Of a DNA stretch of 64,000 nucleotides, positions 45,044 to 55,067 are shown in pieces. This stretch comes from Kiloniella litopenaei (lineage in GTDB: Bacteria > Pseudomonadota > Alphaproteobacteria > Kiloniellales > Kiloniellaceae), in the NCBI RefSeq assembly GCF_000982415.1, contig NZ_LANI01000030.1:1-64000 (forward strand). Direction: 5' to 3'. Numbering within the stretch: position 1 is the first letter of the stretch; every line of letters starts with the position of its first letter. The notes beneath the pieces are model-generated. The model had not been told where the DNA came from. It did no database searches and worked only from the letters and a program-made list of their open reading frames with translations. The position numbers and the translations under genes are program-made.

Positions 45044-46486
45044 GTGAACTGGAAAAAAATCTTACTCATAACCTGCTGGGTTGCGCTGATTTCTGTAATC
45101 GGCGCAGCTGTTGGCTATACAATTTTGGGCCCGCAGGTCCCCTTGCCCTATCAATATGTAGAAGAAGAAATTCCCCAGAACAGGGATGATAATCATGCCC
45201 GCGATGAGCATGCCCCTGATGAGCATCCCCCTGATGAGCATTCTGGGGAGACAACTTCTCAAACAGAAGAAAACGTGAGCAAAGAACTCTCGGGGCAACA
45301 GGTTTCGGACCAAGAGGTCCCTTCTTTCGAAAACAACTCACAGTCAAAACCGGATGCAATGGAGAGCGAAACAGCTCCTCAACCTGAAAGTATTCCACCT
45401 GCCCCGGATGTCACGACAACGCCTTCATCAGAAGACGAGAGTGGTCTTGAAAATGCGGGCAATGAAGCTCTTGATAAACCAGAAAAAATAGCACCAGATG
45501 AGGCCAAAGCGCCAGACCAAGTACTGACAGAAAATCCTGAACAACCAGAACAAAATATCGTTAAAGATCAGGATACTCCTTCAGCAGAAACCACCGATGC
45601 GTCCCCATCAACGGGGGAGCCGACATCTCCAACGACGCCTCAGATCGCAGCAATTGATCCATCACCTTATCCCCCAAACCCACCAATTTTTAGCACCGAG
45701 CCTAGCTGGAAGCTATATGGACAAAAGGTACCAGATGCCAATGGAAGGCCTAGGATAGCAATTGTTTTAACGGGACTGGGTTTATCACGCGCAGCCACAG
45801 AAGCAGCTATCCGCCAGCTTCCGGGTGAAATTACACTTTCCTTTACACCCTATGCCAAAAACCTGGAAAGCTGGATTGCTCTTGCGCGTTCTCATAATCA
45901 CGAAGTGATGCTTGATTTACCGATGGAACCCCTGACCTATCCATCTGACGATCCCGGCCCACAGGCACTTCTGACCGGGCGTCAACCCGAAGGCAACCTC
46001 AACAACCTCGCCTGGATTGCGAACAGAGGATCTGGCTATGTGGGTATGATATCATATATGGGCAGCCGATTTGTCACATCTGAACGTCAAATGCGCCCCG
46101 TTATGGAATACTTCAAAGACCACGGTCTTTTATTCTTGGATAATGGTGAAAACAGCACCAGTCTTGTTCCCTCACTTGGGCAGAGTCTTGGTGTACCCAT
46201 CGCGATTAATCAACGAGCAATTGACAAGGCCCAGCTTAGCAGAGAAGCGATTGATGCTAGACTTGTCCAGGTAGAACGCATCGCCACCAAAAATGGCGTT
46301 GCCATTGCAACTGGACGCCCTTTCCCTGTGACACTGGAACGTATTGCCAAATGGGTTAGCACCATAGAACAAGAGGGATATCAGCTCGTGCCGATAACTG
46401 CTGTGATTGATGAAGCCTCATTGGCATCAGCGCAAGACCCCTCCCCCTCTGCCACAATCAACAGTCCTACGGTTGAATCAAACTAA
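45044..46486 (+). CDS. Divergent polysaccharide deacetylase-family protein
   Basis: A 480-residue protein with one N-terminal membrane anchor (about 5-27), a long acidic Pro/Glu/Asp/Gln linker (about 38-205) and a divergent polysaccharide deacetylase domain (about 225-450) with IAIVLTGLGLS, EVMLDLPMEP, GYVGMISYMGSRF and FLDNGENS. The linker holds a five-residue repeat (DEHAP, DEHPP, DEHSG, residues 54-68). The GTG start lies 36 bases after ctpA. It probably acts at the cell envelope with EnvC and CtpA, but its substrate is not known. Confidence 0.9.
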   Translation: MNWKKILLITCWVALISVIGAAVGYTILGPQVPLPYQYVEEEIPQNRDDNHARDEHAPDEHPPDEHSGETTSQTEENVSKELSGQQVSDQEVPSFENNSQSKPDAMESETAPQPESIPPAPDVTTTPSSEDESGLENAGNEALDKPEKIAPDEAKAPDQVLTENPEQPEQNIVKDQDTPSAETTDASPSTGEPTSPTTPQIAAIDPSPYPPNPPIFSTEPSWKLYGQKVPDANGRPRIAIVLTGLGLSRAATEAAIRQLPGEITLSFTPYAKNLESWIALARSHNHEVMLDLPMEPLTYPSDDPGPQALLTGRQPEGNLNNLAWIANRGSGYVGMISYMGSRFVTSERQMRPVMEYFKDHGLLFLDNGENSTSLVPSLGQSLGVPIAINQRAIDKAQLSREAIDARLVQVERIATKNGVAIATGRPFPVTLERIAKWVSTIEQEGYQLVPITAVIDEASLASAQDPSPSATINSPTVESN

Positions 46487-46499
46487 AAGAAATATAACG

Positions 46500-46991
46500 A
46501 TGACAGTCACCGCCCTAACCGATCAAGAGATCGAAGCTCTCCCCTACAGACCATGTGTAGGCATCATGCTTCTCAATCGGGATAATCATGTTTTTGTTGC
46601 ACAGCGAATCGACAACCCCGGTGAGGCATGGCAGATGCCACAAGGGGGAATTGACGAGGGAGAAGACCCAAGAACCGCAGCCCTTAGAGAGTTGGAAGAA
46701 GAAACAGGTACAGCCAATGCAAGCTTAATTGCAGAAAGCCAGGACTGGTACGCCTATGACCTGCCTCGTGATCTTGTTCCTAGAATATGGAAAGGCCGCT
46801 ACAGAGGCCAAAAACAGAAATGGTTTGTCTTTAAGTTTGAAGGACAGGACAGCGATATCAATATAGATACTGAAATACCAGAGTTCTCAGACTGGAAATG
46901 GGTTGAAATGAAATCCCTCCCAGATCTCATCGTCCCCTTTAAACAAAAACTATATCAACAACTTGTTGAGGAATTTATCCAGTACGGATAA
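46500..46991 (+). CDS. rppH: RNA pyrophosphohydrolase RppH
   Basis: A 163-residue Nudix hydrolase that removes pyrophosphate from RNA 5' ends and starts mRNA decay, or acts on dinucleoside polyphosphates. YRPCVGIMLLNRDN at the start, WQMPQGGIDEGED and RELEEETG give the Nudix box, and RYRGQKQKWFVF is typical of RppH/NudH. The ATG at 46500 is 13 bases after the preceding stop. It is usual for this gene to end the gpmI-envC-ctpA run. Confidence 0.94.
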   Translation: MTVTALTDQEIEALPYRPCVGIMLLNRDNHVFVAQRIDNPGEAWQMPQGGIDEGEDPRTAALRELEEETGTANASLIAESQDWYAYDLPRDLVPRIWKGRYRGQKQKWFVFKFEGQDSDINIDTEIPEFSDWKWVEMKSLPDLIVPFKQKLYQQLVEEFIQYG

Positions 46992-47321
46992 TTATTTGAA
47001 ATAGGCTTCGTTCAAATCAACGATTTCGACCGACAGCATTGCCTGATCTGCAAGTTTTTGTCGCTTTGTCTCAAGAAGCTTTGTTCCCAACACTTCCTTT
47101 TGCTGCGAGCTACGGCCGGGCAGTAACTTAATCGTTGTATGCACATAAAGCTGTTTATCAGATCCGGTTAAAAAATGATCACTGGCAATAGCCCTAACCT
47201 TAATTGCGGCTCGATCAAATAACTCTGTGCTCTCCATGCCTTCGAATAGCTCCGTTATCAGATCAGCAATTTTTATATGATTTTCCAAAGGCTTTGCGTA
47301 CTCTACAATACAGTGTGGCAT
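46992..47321 (-). CDS. 5-carboxymethyl-2-hydroxymuconate isomerase-like tautomerase
   Basis: A 109-residue tautomerase-superfamily protein. I take the ATG at 47321 because it yields MPHCIVEYA, in which Pro1 is the catalytic base after Met removal. Starting 33 bases further up would bury this proline. The C-terminal half (LYVHTTIKLLPGRS) fits the HpaF/CHMI family of homoprotocatechuate degradation. No other hpa genes are near, so its physiological substrate may differ. It is convergent with rppH, with no spacer between the two stops. Confidence 0.85.
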   Translation of the reverse strand: MPHCIVEYAKPLENHIKIADLITELFEGMESTELFDRAAIKVRAIASDHFLTGSDKQLYVHTTIKLLPGRSSQQKEVLGTKLLETKRQKLADQAMLSVEIVDLNEAYFK

Positions 47322-47411
47322 GAATTCTATTTCCAAATAGAGAGCGTTAGGCACAAAAAGTGCCCGAAGGTTAACAATCGAGCCATCATATTACGAAATA
47401 ACCTGATCGAT

Positions 47412-47909
47412 TCAATCATTACCCATTTTGTCATTTTCCCACTTCATCGCAAGGTGTTTCACGCCCTCATCCTCGCGCCAATCACCAAGAGGCACAAAAC
47501 CTTGAGAGCAATAAAAATCATATCCCTGAGTCGACGCGTTTACATATAGCTCACTCGGCGACAATGTCCTAACAACACGATCGAAAAGCTGTGTAGCCAG
47601 ATGATGTTTTTGTGCATAGCCAGCGATAAATAACAGAAGGATTTGACCACCATTAATCTCGATGTAACCAGAGATCCGGTCATCCTCTTCCTGCACTAAA
47701 AGTGCTTTCGATCCTGTCACCAACCTCTTTAAAATTTGGTCAAACGATACGTAGTCCACAAAATCGTCCCATCCCTTTTCATTAAAGTCTGATGCAATAC
47801 TTCTTTTAGCTTCGGATATCACCATCTGGGATACATCTTCAATGTCATCAATACCACAGGGCCTGATCGCTCTGCCGTTATCCAATAAAACGATTTCCAT
47901 AAAAGACAT
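47412..47909 (-). CDS. GNAT-family N-acetyltransferase
   Basis: A 165-residue protein with the GNAT fold: N-terminal AIRPCGIDDIEDVSQMV, the strand SGYIEINGGQILLLFIAGYA, the acetyl-CoA loop as AQKHHLATQLFDRV (less regular than the usual Q/RxxGxG/A), and the C-terminal YDFYCSQGFVPLG. Substrate cannot be predicted. The ATG follows GGGGAA. It lies 90 bases upstream of the tautomerase gene on the same strand. Confidence 0.82.
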   Translation of the reverse strand: MSFMEIVLLDNGRAIRPCGIDDIEDVSQMVISEAKRSIASDFNEKGWDDFVDYVSFDQILKRLVTGSKALLVQEEDDRISGYIEINGGQILLLFIAGYAQKHHLATQLFDRVVRTLSPSELYVNASTQGYDFYCSQGFVPLGDWREDEGVKHLAMKWENDKMGND

Positions 47910-48161
47910 AAAGTTCCCCTACTGGTCCGCGACCTCATCACACAAGCCGAGCATTCAAAGCACAACATTGACTACCACTATTATTGAAAAGAATGAAAAA
48001 AACGTATCTTCGGCTTCTAAAGAACAGGCGTCACCAAATATCACCTACCTGTAATGTGGACATTGTTGAAGTCACGAAAGATTGCTATTGTCCCCAAAAT
48101 CAGAATGTACTTATTAAGGTAAAGTTTCTGAGACCCCTTTTATAAGCGAAAGTTCCAAAAT

Positions 48162-48743
48162 ATGGCCTTAGATAGTGGTCTTCTTAGTCGTGCAGAATCC
48201 AAATGTGAACTGTGTAACTCATCAACGGCTTTAAAGGCCTACGATATTCCCCCAGATGCAAACGGTACATTGGATCAACAAATTTTACTTTGTGAAACCT
48301 GTTATGCCCAGGTTACCCAAATAAATGAGCTAGATCTTAATCATTGGCACTGTCTCAATGAAAGTATGTGGAGTCAGGTACCTGCTGTTCAAGTCATGGC
48401 TTGGCGCATGCTGCAACGTCTAAGCCAAGAAAGCTGGGCCCGGGATCTTTTAGAAATGCTCTATCTTGATGACGAAACTTTGGCTTGGGCTCAGTCGGGT
48501 ATTACCCCATCCATTAACGAAGAAAATACGGTAAAACACCTTGATGCAAATGGGGCTGTTCTTGAGCCAGGAGATACAGTCACGTTAGTCAAAGACCTAA
48601 ACGTCAAAGGCGGTGGTTTTACAGCGAAAAGAGGAACCGCAGTTCGGGGAATCTCTTTAGTACCAGATACACCAGAACATATCGAAGGCCGTGTAAACGG
48701 ACAGCAAATCGTCATACTGACTAAGTACGTAAAGAAGTCATAG
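48162..48743 (+). CDS. PhnA/YjdM-family zinc-ribbon protein
   Basis: A 193-residue protein. The N-terminal half has a zinc ribbon (CELCNSS and LCETCYAQ), the middle is helical, and the C-terminal domain (about 125-193; EPGDTVTLVKDLNVKGG, TAKRGTAVRGI) is the PhnA/YjdM domain. Despite the name, the family is not part of the phosphonate C-P lyase machinery and its function is unclear. The longer form with the extra middle region is common in proteobacteria. Confidence 0.87.
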   Translation: MALDSGLLSRAESKCELCNSSTALKAYDIPPDANGTLDQQILLCETCYAQVTQINELDLNHWHCLNESMWSQVPAVQVMAWRMLQRLSQESWARDLLEMLYLDDETLAWAQSGITPSINEENTVKHLDANGAVLEPGDTVTLVKDLNVKGGGFTAKRGTAVRGISLVPDTPEHIEGRVNGQQIVILTKYVKKS

Positions 48744-48768
48744 GTTTCAGCCATCGCAAACGATAATA

Positions 48769-48797
48769 ATGAGCCGCAAAATTTAGTTGCGGCTCAT
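48769..48797. terminator. Bidirectional terminator between phnA-like and terC-like genes
   Basis: An 11-bp stem (48769-48779 and 48787-48797) with a short loop lies between two convergent genes. The T tracts are weak on both sides. Confidence 0.7.
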
Positions 48798-48807
48798 ATA
48801 ACGTCAT

Positions 48808-49545
48808 TCAGCTTGCTTTCTTCTTACGGCGCCTTCGAGACAGCATATTCAACAGCTCAACGAACGCTGAAAACGCCATTGCTGCATAGATGTACCCCTT
48901 TGGTACATGCACCCCAAAGCCATCTGCGATCAGCGTCATACCAATCATCAAAAGGAAACCGAGTGCCAGCATCACAATTGTGGGATTTGCTTCGATAAAA
49001 CGTGATAAAGGGCCGGCAGCGAGCAACATCACAACAACTGCGGTAACAACGGCAATTACCATGATAGAGACATGATCAGTCATCCCGACAGCGGTGATAA
49101 TACTGTCGATGGAAAAGACAAGATCAAGAACAAGGATTTGGCCAATCACGGTTGCAAAACTGCTTACGACAGCGTCTTTGGCATCAGCGTCACTATCTCC
49201 CGGATCAACATTATGATGAATTTCCTTCGTCGCTTTCCAGACCAGGAACAACCCACCTGCAATCAGAATAATATCGCGCCATGAAAAACTATGATCGAAC
49301 AGTGTGATGACTGGCTCGACAAGCTGCACGATAATCGCAACAGTACCCAGCAAAGCAAGCCTAAAAATAAGCGCCAGGCTCAAGCCAATTACCCGTGCCT
49401 TGGGTCGCTGAGCTTCTGGAAGTTTATTCGTCAAAATCGATACAAAGATAAGATTATCAATCCCCAGAACAACTTCCATAACAATCAAGGTAAAGAGCGC
49501 CATCCAGGCTGATGGTTCACTAAGTAGAGTGACAAGATTTTCCAT
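48808..49545 (-). CDS. TerC-family integral membrane protein
   Basis: A 245-residue protein with about seven membrane segments and the TerC signatures [12 protein letters not shown] and [14 protein letters not shown], each with an acidic residue inside a membrane helix. Relatives (Alx, YkoY, MeeF) export manganese or metallate proteins during secretion. The C-terminus ends in a run of Arg and Lys. I looked for, and did not see, a yybP-ykoY manganese riboswitch in the upstream gap. Confidence 0.88.
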   Translation of the reverse strand: MENLVTLLSEPSAWMALFTLIVMEVVLGIDNLIFVSILTNKLPEAQRPKARVIGLSLALIFRLALLGTVAIIVQLVEPVITLFDHSFSWRDIILIAGGLFLVWKATKEIHHNVDPGDSDADAKDAVVSSFATVIGQILVLDLVFSIDSIITAVGMTDHVSIMVIAVVTAVVVMLLAAGPLSRFIEANPTIVMLALGFLLMIGMTLIADGFGVHVPKGYIYAAMAFSAFVELLNMLSRRRRKKKAS

Positions 49546-49646
49546 AAGCTCACTTCTAGAGAATTAGAACGAAATAGTTCCGAGCAATCATTAGCGATAT
49601 CGCCAAGAGGATCAACGATAAGATTTATAAGAGCAGCAGATATAAA

Positions 49647-49677
49647 AAAAGCCCGGGCTCGAAAGCACCGGGCTTTT
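49647..49677 (-). terminator. Rho-independent terminator of the atp operon
   Basis: A 10-bp stem (49647-49656 and 49668-49677), GC-rich in its upper part, is followed on the minus strand by a run of seven T. It lies 19 bases beyond the atpC stop. Confidence 0.92.
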
Positions 49678-49695
49678 AATTCATAAACTGTCTAA

Positions 49696-50103
49696 TCAGC
49701 CAATAGCTGCAAGCATGGCCTCAGACAATCCGATCTGTTTTCTTGCGGCGTCACGAGCATCATCATCTTTTGCATCGGAAAGATCTTCCTTTGCATCCTG
49801 AAGCTGTTGCTGGACTGCTGCTTTGTCAATCTCGCCTACAGGCTGCGCAATTTCAGCGAGAACGGTACAGCGTTCCGTGGTTACCTCGGCAAAGCCACCG
49901 GCGACAAAAATACGCTCACTAATCTCTTTACCAGAGTAGATCGCGATTACGCCGGGGCGAACCGTGGAAATCATCGGTGCGTGACGCGGCAGCACACCAA
50001 AGTCACCATCTTCACCTGGCACGACAACCATGTCGACACTCTGGGAAAGGAGTAGTTTCTCTGGAGAAACGAGTTCGAATTCGACCTGTTCTTTGGCCAT
50101 CAT
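49696..50103 (-). CDS. atpC: ATP synthase F1 epsilon subunit
   Basis: A 135-residue epsilon subunit, part of the central stalk and an inhibitor of ATP hydrolysis. It has EFELVSPEKLLLSQ at the start, VPGEDGDFGVLPRHAPM and a C-terminal helical hairpin. AGGAAG precedes two ATG codons in tandem. It is the last gene of the F1 operon. Confidence 0.97.
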   Translation of the reverse strand: MMAKEQVEFELVSPEKLLLSQSVDMVVVPGEDGDFGVLPRHAPMISTVRPGVIAIYSGKEISERIFVAGGFAEVTTERCTVLAEIAQPVGEIDKAAVQQQLQDAKEDLSDAKDDDARDAARKQIGLSEAMLAAIG

Positions 50104-50147
50104 TCTCTTCCTGCTACCTGTCTAACGACAATTAAAAATCAGAAACC

Positions 50148-51569
<1,422 letters not shown>

Positions 51570-51614
51570 TTAGTGTCACTCCTAAGCCAATGCGCTTGCC
51601 AAAGTTCTCTATGA

Positions 51615-52499
51615 TCAGAGAGCTTCCTTGGCGGAGATAATTTCAATCAATTCGTTTGTAATGATTGCCTGTCTTGTTCTGTTGTATTGAATAGACAGTT
51701 TATCAATCATTTCACCGGCGTTACGTGTCGCATTATCCATCGCGGACATACGCGCCCCGTGCTCACTGGCGTTATTTTCGAGCATTGCTTTGAAAATCTG
51801 AACAGCAATGTTGCGAGGCAACAGATCGCTCAAGATTTTTTCATCAGATGGCTCGTAATCATATACACCACCGTCAGCGAGGGTTGATGCGTCAGCATCG
51901 CCTTCAGCTTCAAACGGGATCAACTGCTGAGCCGTTGGAATTTGTGCGATTGCAGATTGGAACTTCGCATAGAAGATCGTGCAAACGTCAAACTCACCAG
52001 CTTTGAACATAGACAGCACACGATCAGCAACCGTTGCCGCCTTGTCAAAACCAAGGCTTGGTTTCGCGATGTCTTCGATTGTATCTACAATGTTATCACC
52101 AAAATCACGACGAAGTTGGTCGCGTGACTTACGGCCTACACAGTAGATCTTAATCGTTTTTCCAGCACTCAGTAGCTCTTTCGCTTTGTTACGGGCTTCT
52201 CTAACGATGTTAGAGTTAAAACCGCCACAAAGGCCGCGATCAGCAGCAGCTACGATCAGCAGATGAACGTCATCTTTACCAGTACCAGCTAGAAGAGGAG
52301 ATGCTCCGGGCTGTTTGCCAGCCGATGCAGCAAGAGAACCCAGCATCCGTTCCATACGCTCAGCGTATGGACGGGATGCTTCGGCTTGTTCCTGTGCACG
52401 ACGTAGCTTAGCCGCAGCAACCATTTTCATGGCTGATGTGATCTTCTGCGTTGACTTAACGCTGGCGATCCTAAGTTTAAGGTCGTTCAAGTTTGGCAT
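51615..52499 (-). CDS. atpG: ATP synthase F1 gamma subunit
   Basis: The rotor shaft subunit, 294 residues. The N-terminal helix [21 protein letters not shown] and the C-terminal helix with [20 protein letters not shown] are conserved. The middle Rossmann-like domain has DRGLCGGFN. Order and spacing are normal for the alphaproteobacterial atpHAGDC operon, which lacks the Fo genes. Confidence 0.98.
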   Translation of the reverse strand: MPNLNDLKLRIASVKSTQKITSAMKMVAAAKLRRAQEQAEASRPYAERMERMLGSLAASAGKQPGASPLLAGTGKDDVHLLIVAAADRGLCGGFNSNIVREARNKAKELLSAGKTIKIYCVGRKSRDQLRRDFGDNIVDTIEDIAKPSLGFDKAATVADRVLSMFKAGEFDVCTIFYAKFQSAIAQIPTAQQLIPFEAEGDADASTLADGGVYDYEPSDEKILSDLLPRNIAVQIFKAMLENNASEHGARMSAMDNATRNAGEMIDKLSIQYNRTRQAIITNELIEIISAKEAL

Positions 52500-52546
52500 G
52501 TCGTTACTCGTTTCCCACAGCCATTAAACTCTGGTTCCCCAAACCT

Positions 52547-54079
52547 TTATACAAAGGTCTTGGCGAAATTATCCAAGAAAGATTTCAGCTTGCCTTCAGT
52601 TTCGGCAGACAGAGCTTTCTCTGTACGGATAGTTTCCAGAATATCTTGGCCATTGCCACGAACTTCAGACAGAAGTTTTTCTTCGAAGTGACCAACGTCT
52701 TTCACGTCAATCGCATCAAGGTAACCCTTCACGCCAGAGAAGATAACAACAACCTGCTCTTCAACAGTCAGCGGCTTGTACTGTGGCTGTTTCAGAAGTT
52801 CTACAAGGCGAGAACCACGAGCCAGCAGACGCTGAGTAGCCGCATCAAGATCAGATGCAAACTGAGCAAACGCTTCCATTTCACGGTACTGGGCAAGTTC
52901 CAACTTAATGGTACCAGCAACCTGTTTCATGGCTTTAATCTGCGCAGAAGAACCAACACGGGAAACCGACAGACCAACGTTAACAGCCGGACGGATACCT
53001 TTGTTGAAGAGGTTTGTTTCCAAGAAGATCTGACCGTCAGTAATAGAAATCACGTTGGTCGGAATAAAGGCAGAAACGTCACCACCCTGTGTTTCAATAA
53101 CTGGCAGAGCAGTCAAAGAACCAGCACCGTGTTCGTCGTTCAGCTTACAAGAGCGCTCGAGAAGACGGGAGTGGAGATAGAAAACGTCACCTGGGTAAGC
53201 TTCACGTCCAGGAGGACGACGAAGTAGTAGAGACATCTGACGATACGCAACAGCCTGCTTGGAAAGATCGTCATAAACGATCACAGCGTGCATTGCATTA
53301 TCACGGAAGTACTCACCCATAGCAGCGCCAGTATATGGAGCCAGGAACTGAAGTGGAGCCGGGTCAGAAGCAGTCGCAGCAACAACAATGGAATATTCCA
53401 TAGCGCCGTTGTCTTCGAGTGTCTTAACCAGTTTCGCAACAGTAGAACGCTTCTGACCAACAGCAACGTAGATACAGAACAGCTTTTCGCTTTCGCTTGC
53501 TGCTGCGTCGTTTGTTGCTTTCTGGTTTAGAATTGTATCCAAAGCAATCGCAGTCTTACCAGTCTGACGGTCACCAATGACAAGCTCACGCTGGCCACGA
53601 CCGATTGGAATAAGACTATCGATTGATTTCAGACCAGTCTGCATTGGTTCGTGAACAGACTTACGTGGGATAATGCCAGGGGCCTTAACTTCCACACGAG
53701 TACGTTCTACGTCTTTAAGTGGGCCTTTACCGTCAATCGGATTACCAAGACCATCAACAACGCGACCCAGCAGGCCTTTGCCTGTTGGTACGTCAACGAT
53801 AGAACCGGTACGCTTGACCGTATCACCTTCTTTAACACCACGGTCATCACCAAAAAGCACGACACCTACGTTGTCGACTTCAAGGTTAAGGGCCATACCC
53901 CGAATACCGTTAGCAAATTCCACCATCTCGCCAGCCTGAACATTGTCCAGACCATAGATGCGAGCCACACCATCACCCACAGATAGAACCTGGCCTACTT
54001 CTGCCACATCGGCATCAGCACCAAAGTTTTCGATCTGATTTTTGAGAATGGTAGAGATTTCAGCGGCGCGGATATCCAT
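52547..54079 (-). CDS. atpA: ATP synthase F1 alpha subunit
   Basis: The non-catalytic nucleotide-binding subunit, 510 residues. It has [11 protein letters not shown] (P-loop), the [11 protein letters not shown] strand and [26 protein letters not shown] lies before the ATG. Its start codon shares one base with the stop of atpH (TAATG), so the two are translationally coupled. Confidence 0.99.
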   Translation of the reverse strand: MDIRAAEISTILKNQIENFGADADVAEVGQVLSVGDGVARIYGLDNVQAGEMVEFANGIRGMALNLEVDNVGVVLFGDDRGVKEGDTVKRTGSIVDVPTGKGLLGRVVDGLGNPIDGKGPLKDVERTRVEVKAPGIIPRKSVHEPMQTGLKSIDSLIPIGRGQRELVIGDRQTGKTAIALDTILNQKATNDAAASESEKLFCIYVAVGQKRSTVAKLVKTLEDNGAMEYSIVVAATASDPAPLQFLAPYTGAAMGEYFRDNAMHAVIVYDDLSKQAVAYRQMSLLLRRPPGREAYPGDVFYLHSRLLERSCKLNDEHGAGSLTALPVIETQGGDVSAFIPTNVISITDGQIFLETNLFNKGIRPAVNVGLSVSRVGSSAQIKAMKQVAGTIKLELAQYREMEAFAQFASDLDAATQRLLARGSRLVELLKQPQYKPLTVEEQVVVIFSGVKGYLDAIDVKDVGHFEEKLLSEVRGNGQDILETIRTEKALSAETEGKLKSFLDNFAKTFV

Positions 54080-54654
54080 TACCCAACCCCTTTCATCACC
54101 AGTTCAAGTCTCTGAAGTTTTGTACGCAAGGAGCTATCAACCATGCGGCTACCAACCTGCACAATCATGCCCCCGATTAGAGATTCATCGACAGTTACGT
54201 CAACTTCGACAGATCCACCAGCGGAAGCTTTTAACGCATCTGCGATTGCTTTTTGCTGTGTCTTTGTCAATTCGTGTGCTGCTGTTACTTTTGCTCGGAC
54301 CTCACCGCGGCGACGTGCCAATTCTGCCAAGTAGGCATCAGCCATGTCAGCCAGAACAGCAAGACGACGATTCTCAGCAACAACCAGTGCAAAGTTACGC
54401 GTCACTTCATTAACGCCTGCTTTGTCCAGAATCGCTGAAATCGCTTTTACCTGCTGATCGCGAGTGTAAAGCGGAGAGCTGAGCAAATCCTGAAGCTCAG
54501 AGCTGTCCGAAACGAGTTGTTTCAGGCCCTGTAGATCTTCAGCCACTGCATCCAATGCAGATTTTTCCTCGGCAATTTCCAGTAGCGCTAGTGCATAGCG
54601 CCCTGCCAAGCCATTCAAGCTAGTGTTTTCGCCTGCCAAGCTGGTTGCCCCCAA
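54079..54654 (-). CDS. atpH: ATP synthase F1 delta subunit
   Basis: The peripheral-stalk (OSCP-type) subunit, about 191 residues. [15 protein letters not shown] near the N-terminus and [23 protein letters not shown] at the end, seen in parts, fit the family. No ATG is available: the frame opens with TTG at 54654, and a second TTG at 54639 has GGGGGC 8 bases in front and may be the true start. It heads the F1 operon. Confidence 0.96.
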   Translation of the reverse strand: MGATSLAGENTSLNGLAGRYALALLEIAEEKSALDAVAEDLQGLKQLVSDSSELQDLLSSPLYTRDQQVKAISAILDKAGVNEVTRNFALVVAENRRLAVLADMADAYLAELARRRGEVRAKVTAAHELTKTQQKAIADALKASAGGSVEVDVTVDESLIGGMIVQVGSRMVDSSLRTKLQRLELVMKGVG

Positions 54655-55067
54655 GATAAGCCAGAAATTGACCCTGCCTGCACAGGTCGCATTTCAGTGA
54701 AGCCGAAATTAAATTCATTAAGAAAAGTAGCAAGTACTAATCATCAGGCGCGGGTTAGGTATCACAGACATAACAGGGTTTCAAGCGAGTCAGACGAAAG
54801 ATTCGACCTTTTATGACACTCTTTTCGCCGCAGTTGCGAAAAAGAGTCCTCTGGAACCCCTGTGAAGTCCCTGTTTATCCTTAAAAATGCGTCATTTTCA
54901 TCGATATTTTTTTTATGCTCGTTTTCATAAAAAAACTTTTACTCCTAAATCCCCGCCACTTTACGAGACTAATTACGACATGCCTATTGCCCATTGCGAA
55001 CAACACCCGGCAAAAATGATATCGAATAGTACATCGTCCCGAAACATCCGTCACCAATCGGGATTCG
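54655..55067. other. Intergenic region between priA and the atp operon
   Basis: No gene is supported in these 413 bases. They must hold the atp promoter. There is an imperfect hairpin (54818-54828 with 54836-54847, one bulged base) and an AT-only 10-bp stem at 54908-54935 with a run of T on either strand, which could end priA transcription. Confidence 0.55.
54756..54784 (-). promoter_or_regulatory. Possible promoter of atpHAGDC
   Basis: On the minus strand TTGAAA (54784-54779) and TACCTA (54761-54756) lie 17 bases apart, about 100 bases upstream of atpH. The -35 is good, the -10 poor, so this is a weak call. Confidence 0.3.

Noticed and set aside
48162-48743. PhnA-like protein as a phosphonate-degrading enzyme
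   Set aside because: The YjdM/PhnA zinc-ribbon family is distinct from phosphonoacetate hydrolase, and no phn genes are nearby.
49546-49640. yybP-ykoY manganese riboswitch before the terC-like gene
   Set aside because: I could not find the conserved loops in this gap, and there is little room for a full riboswitch.
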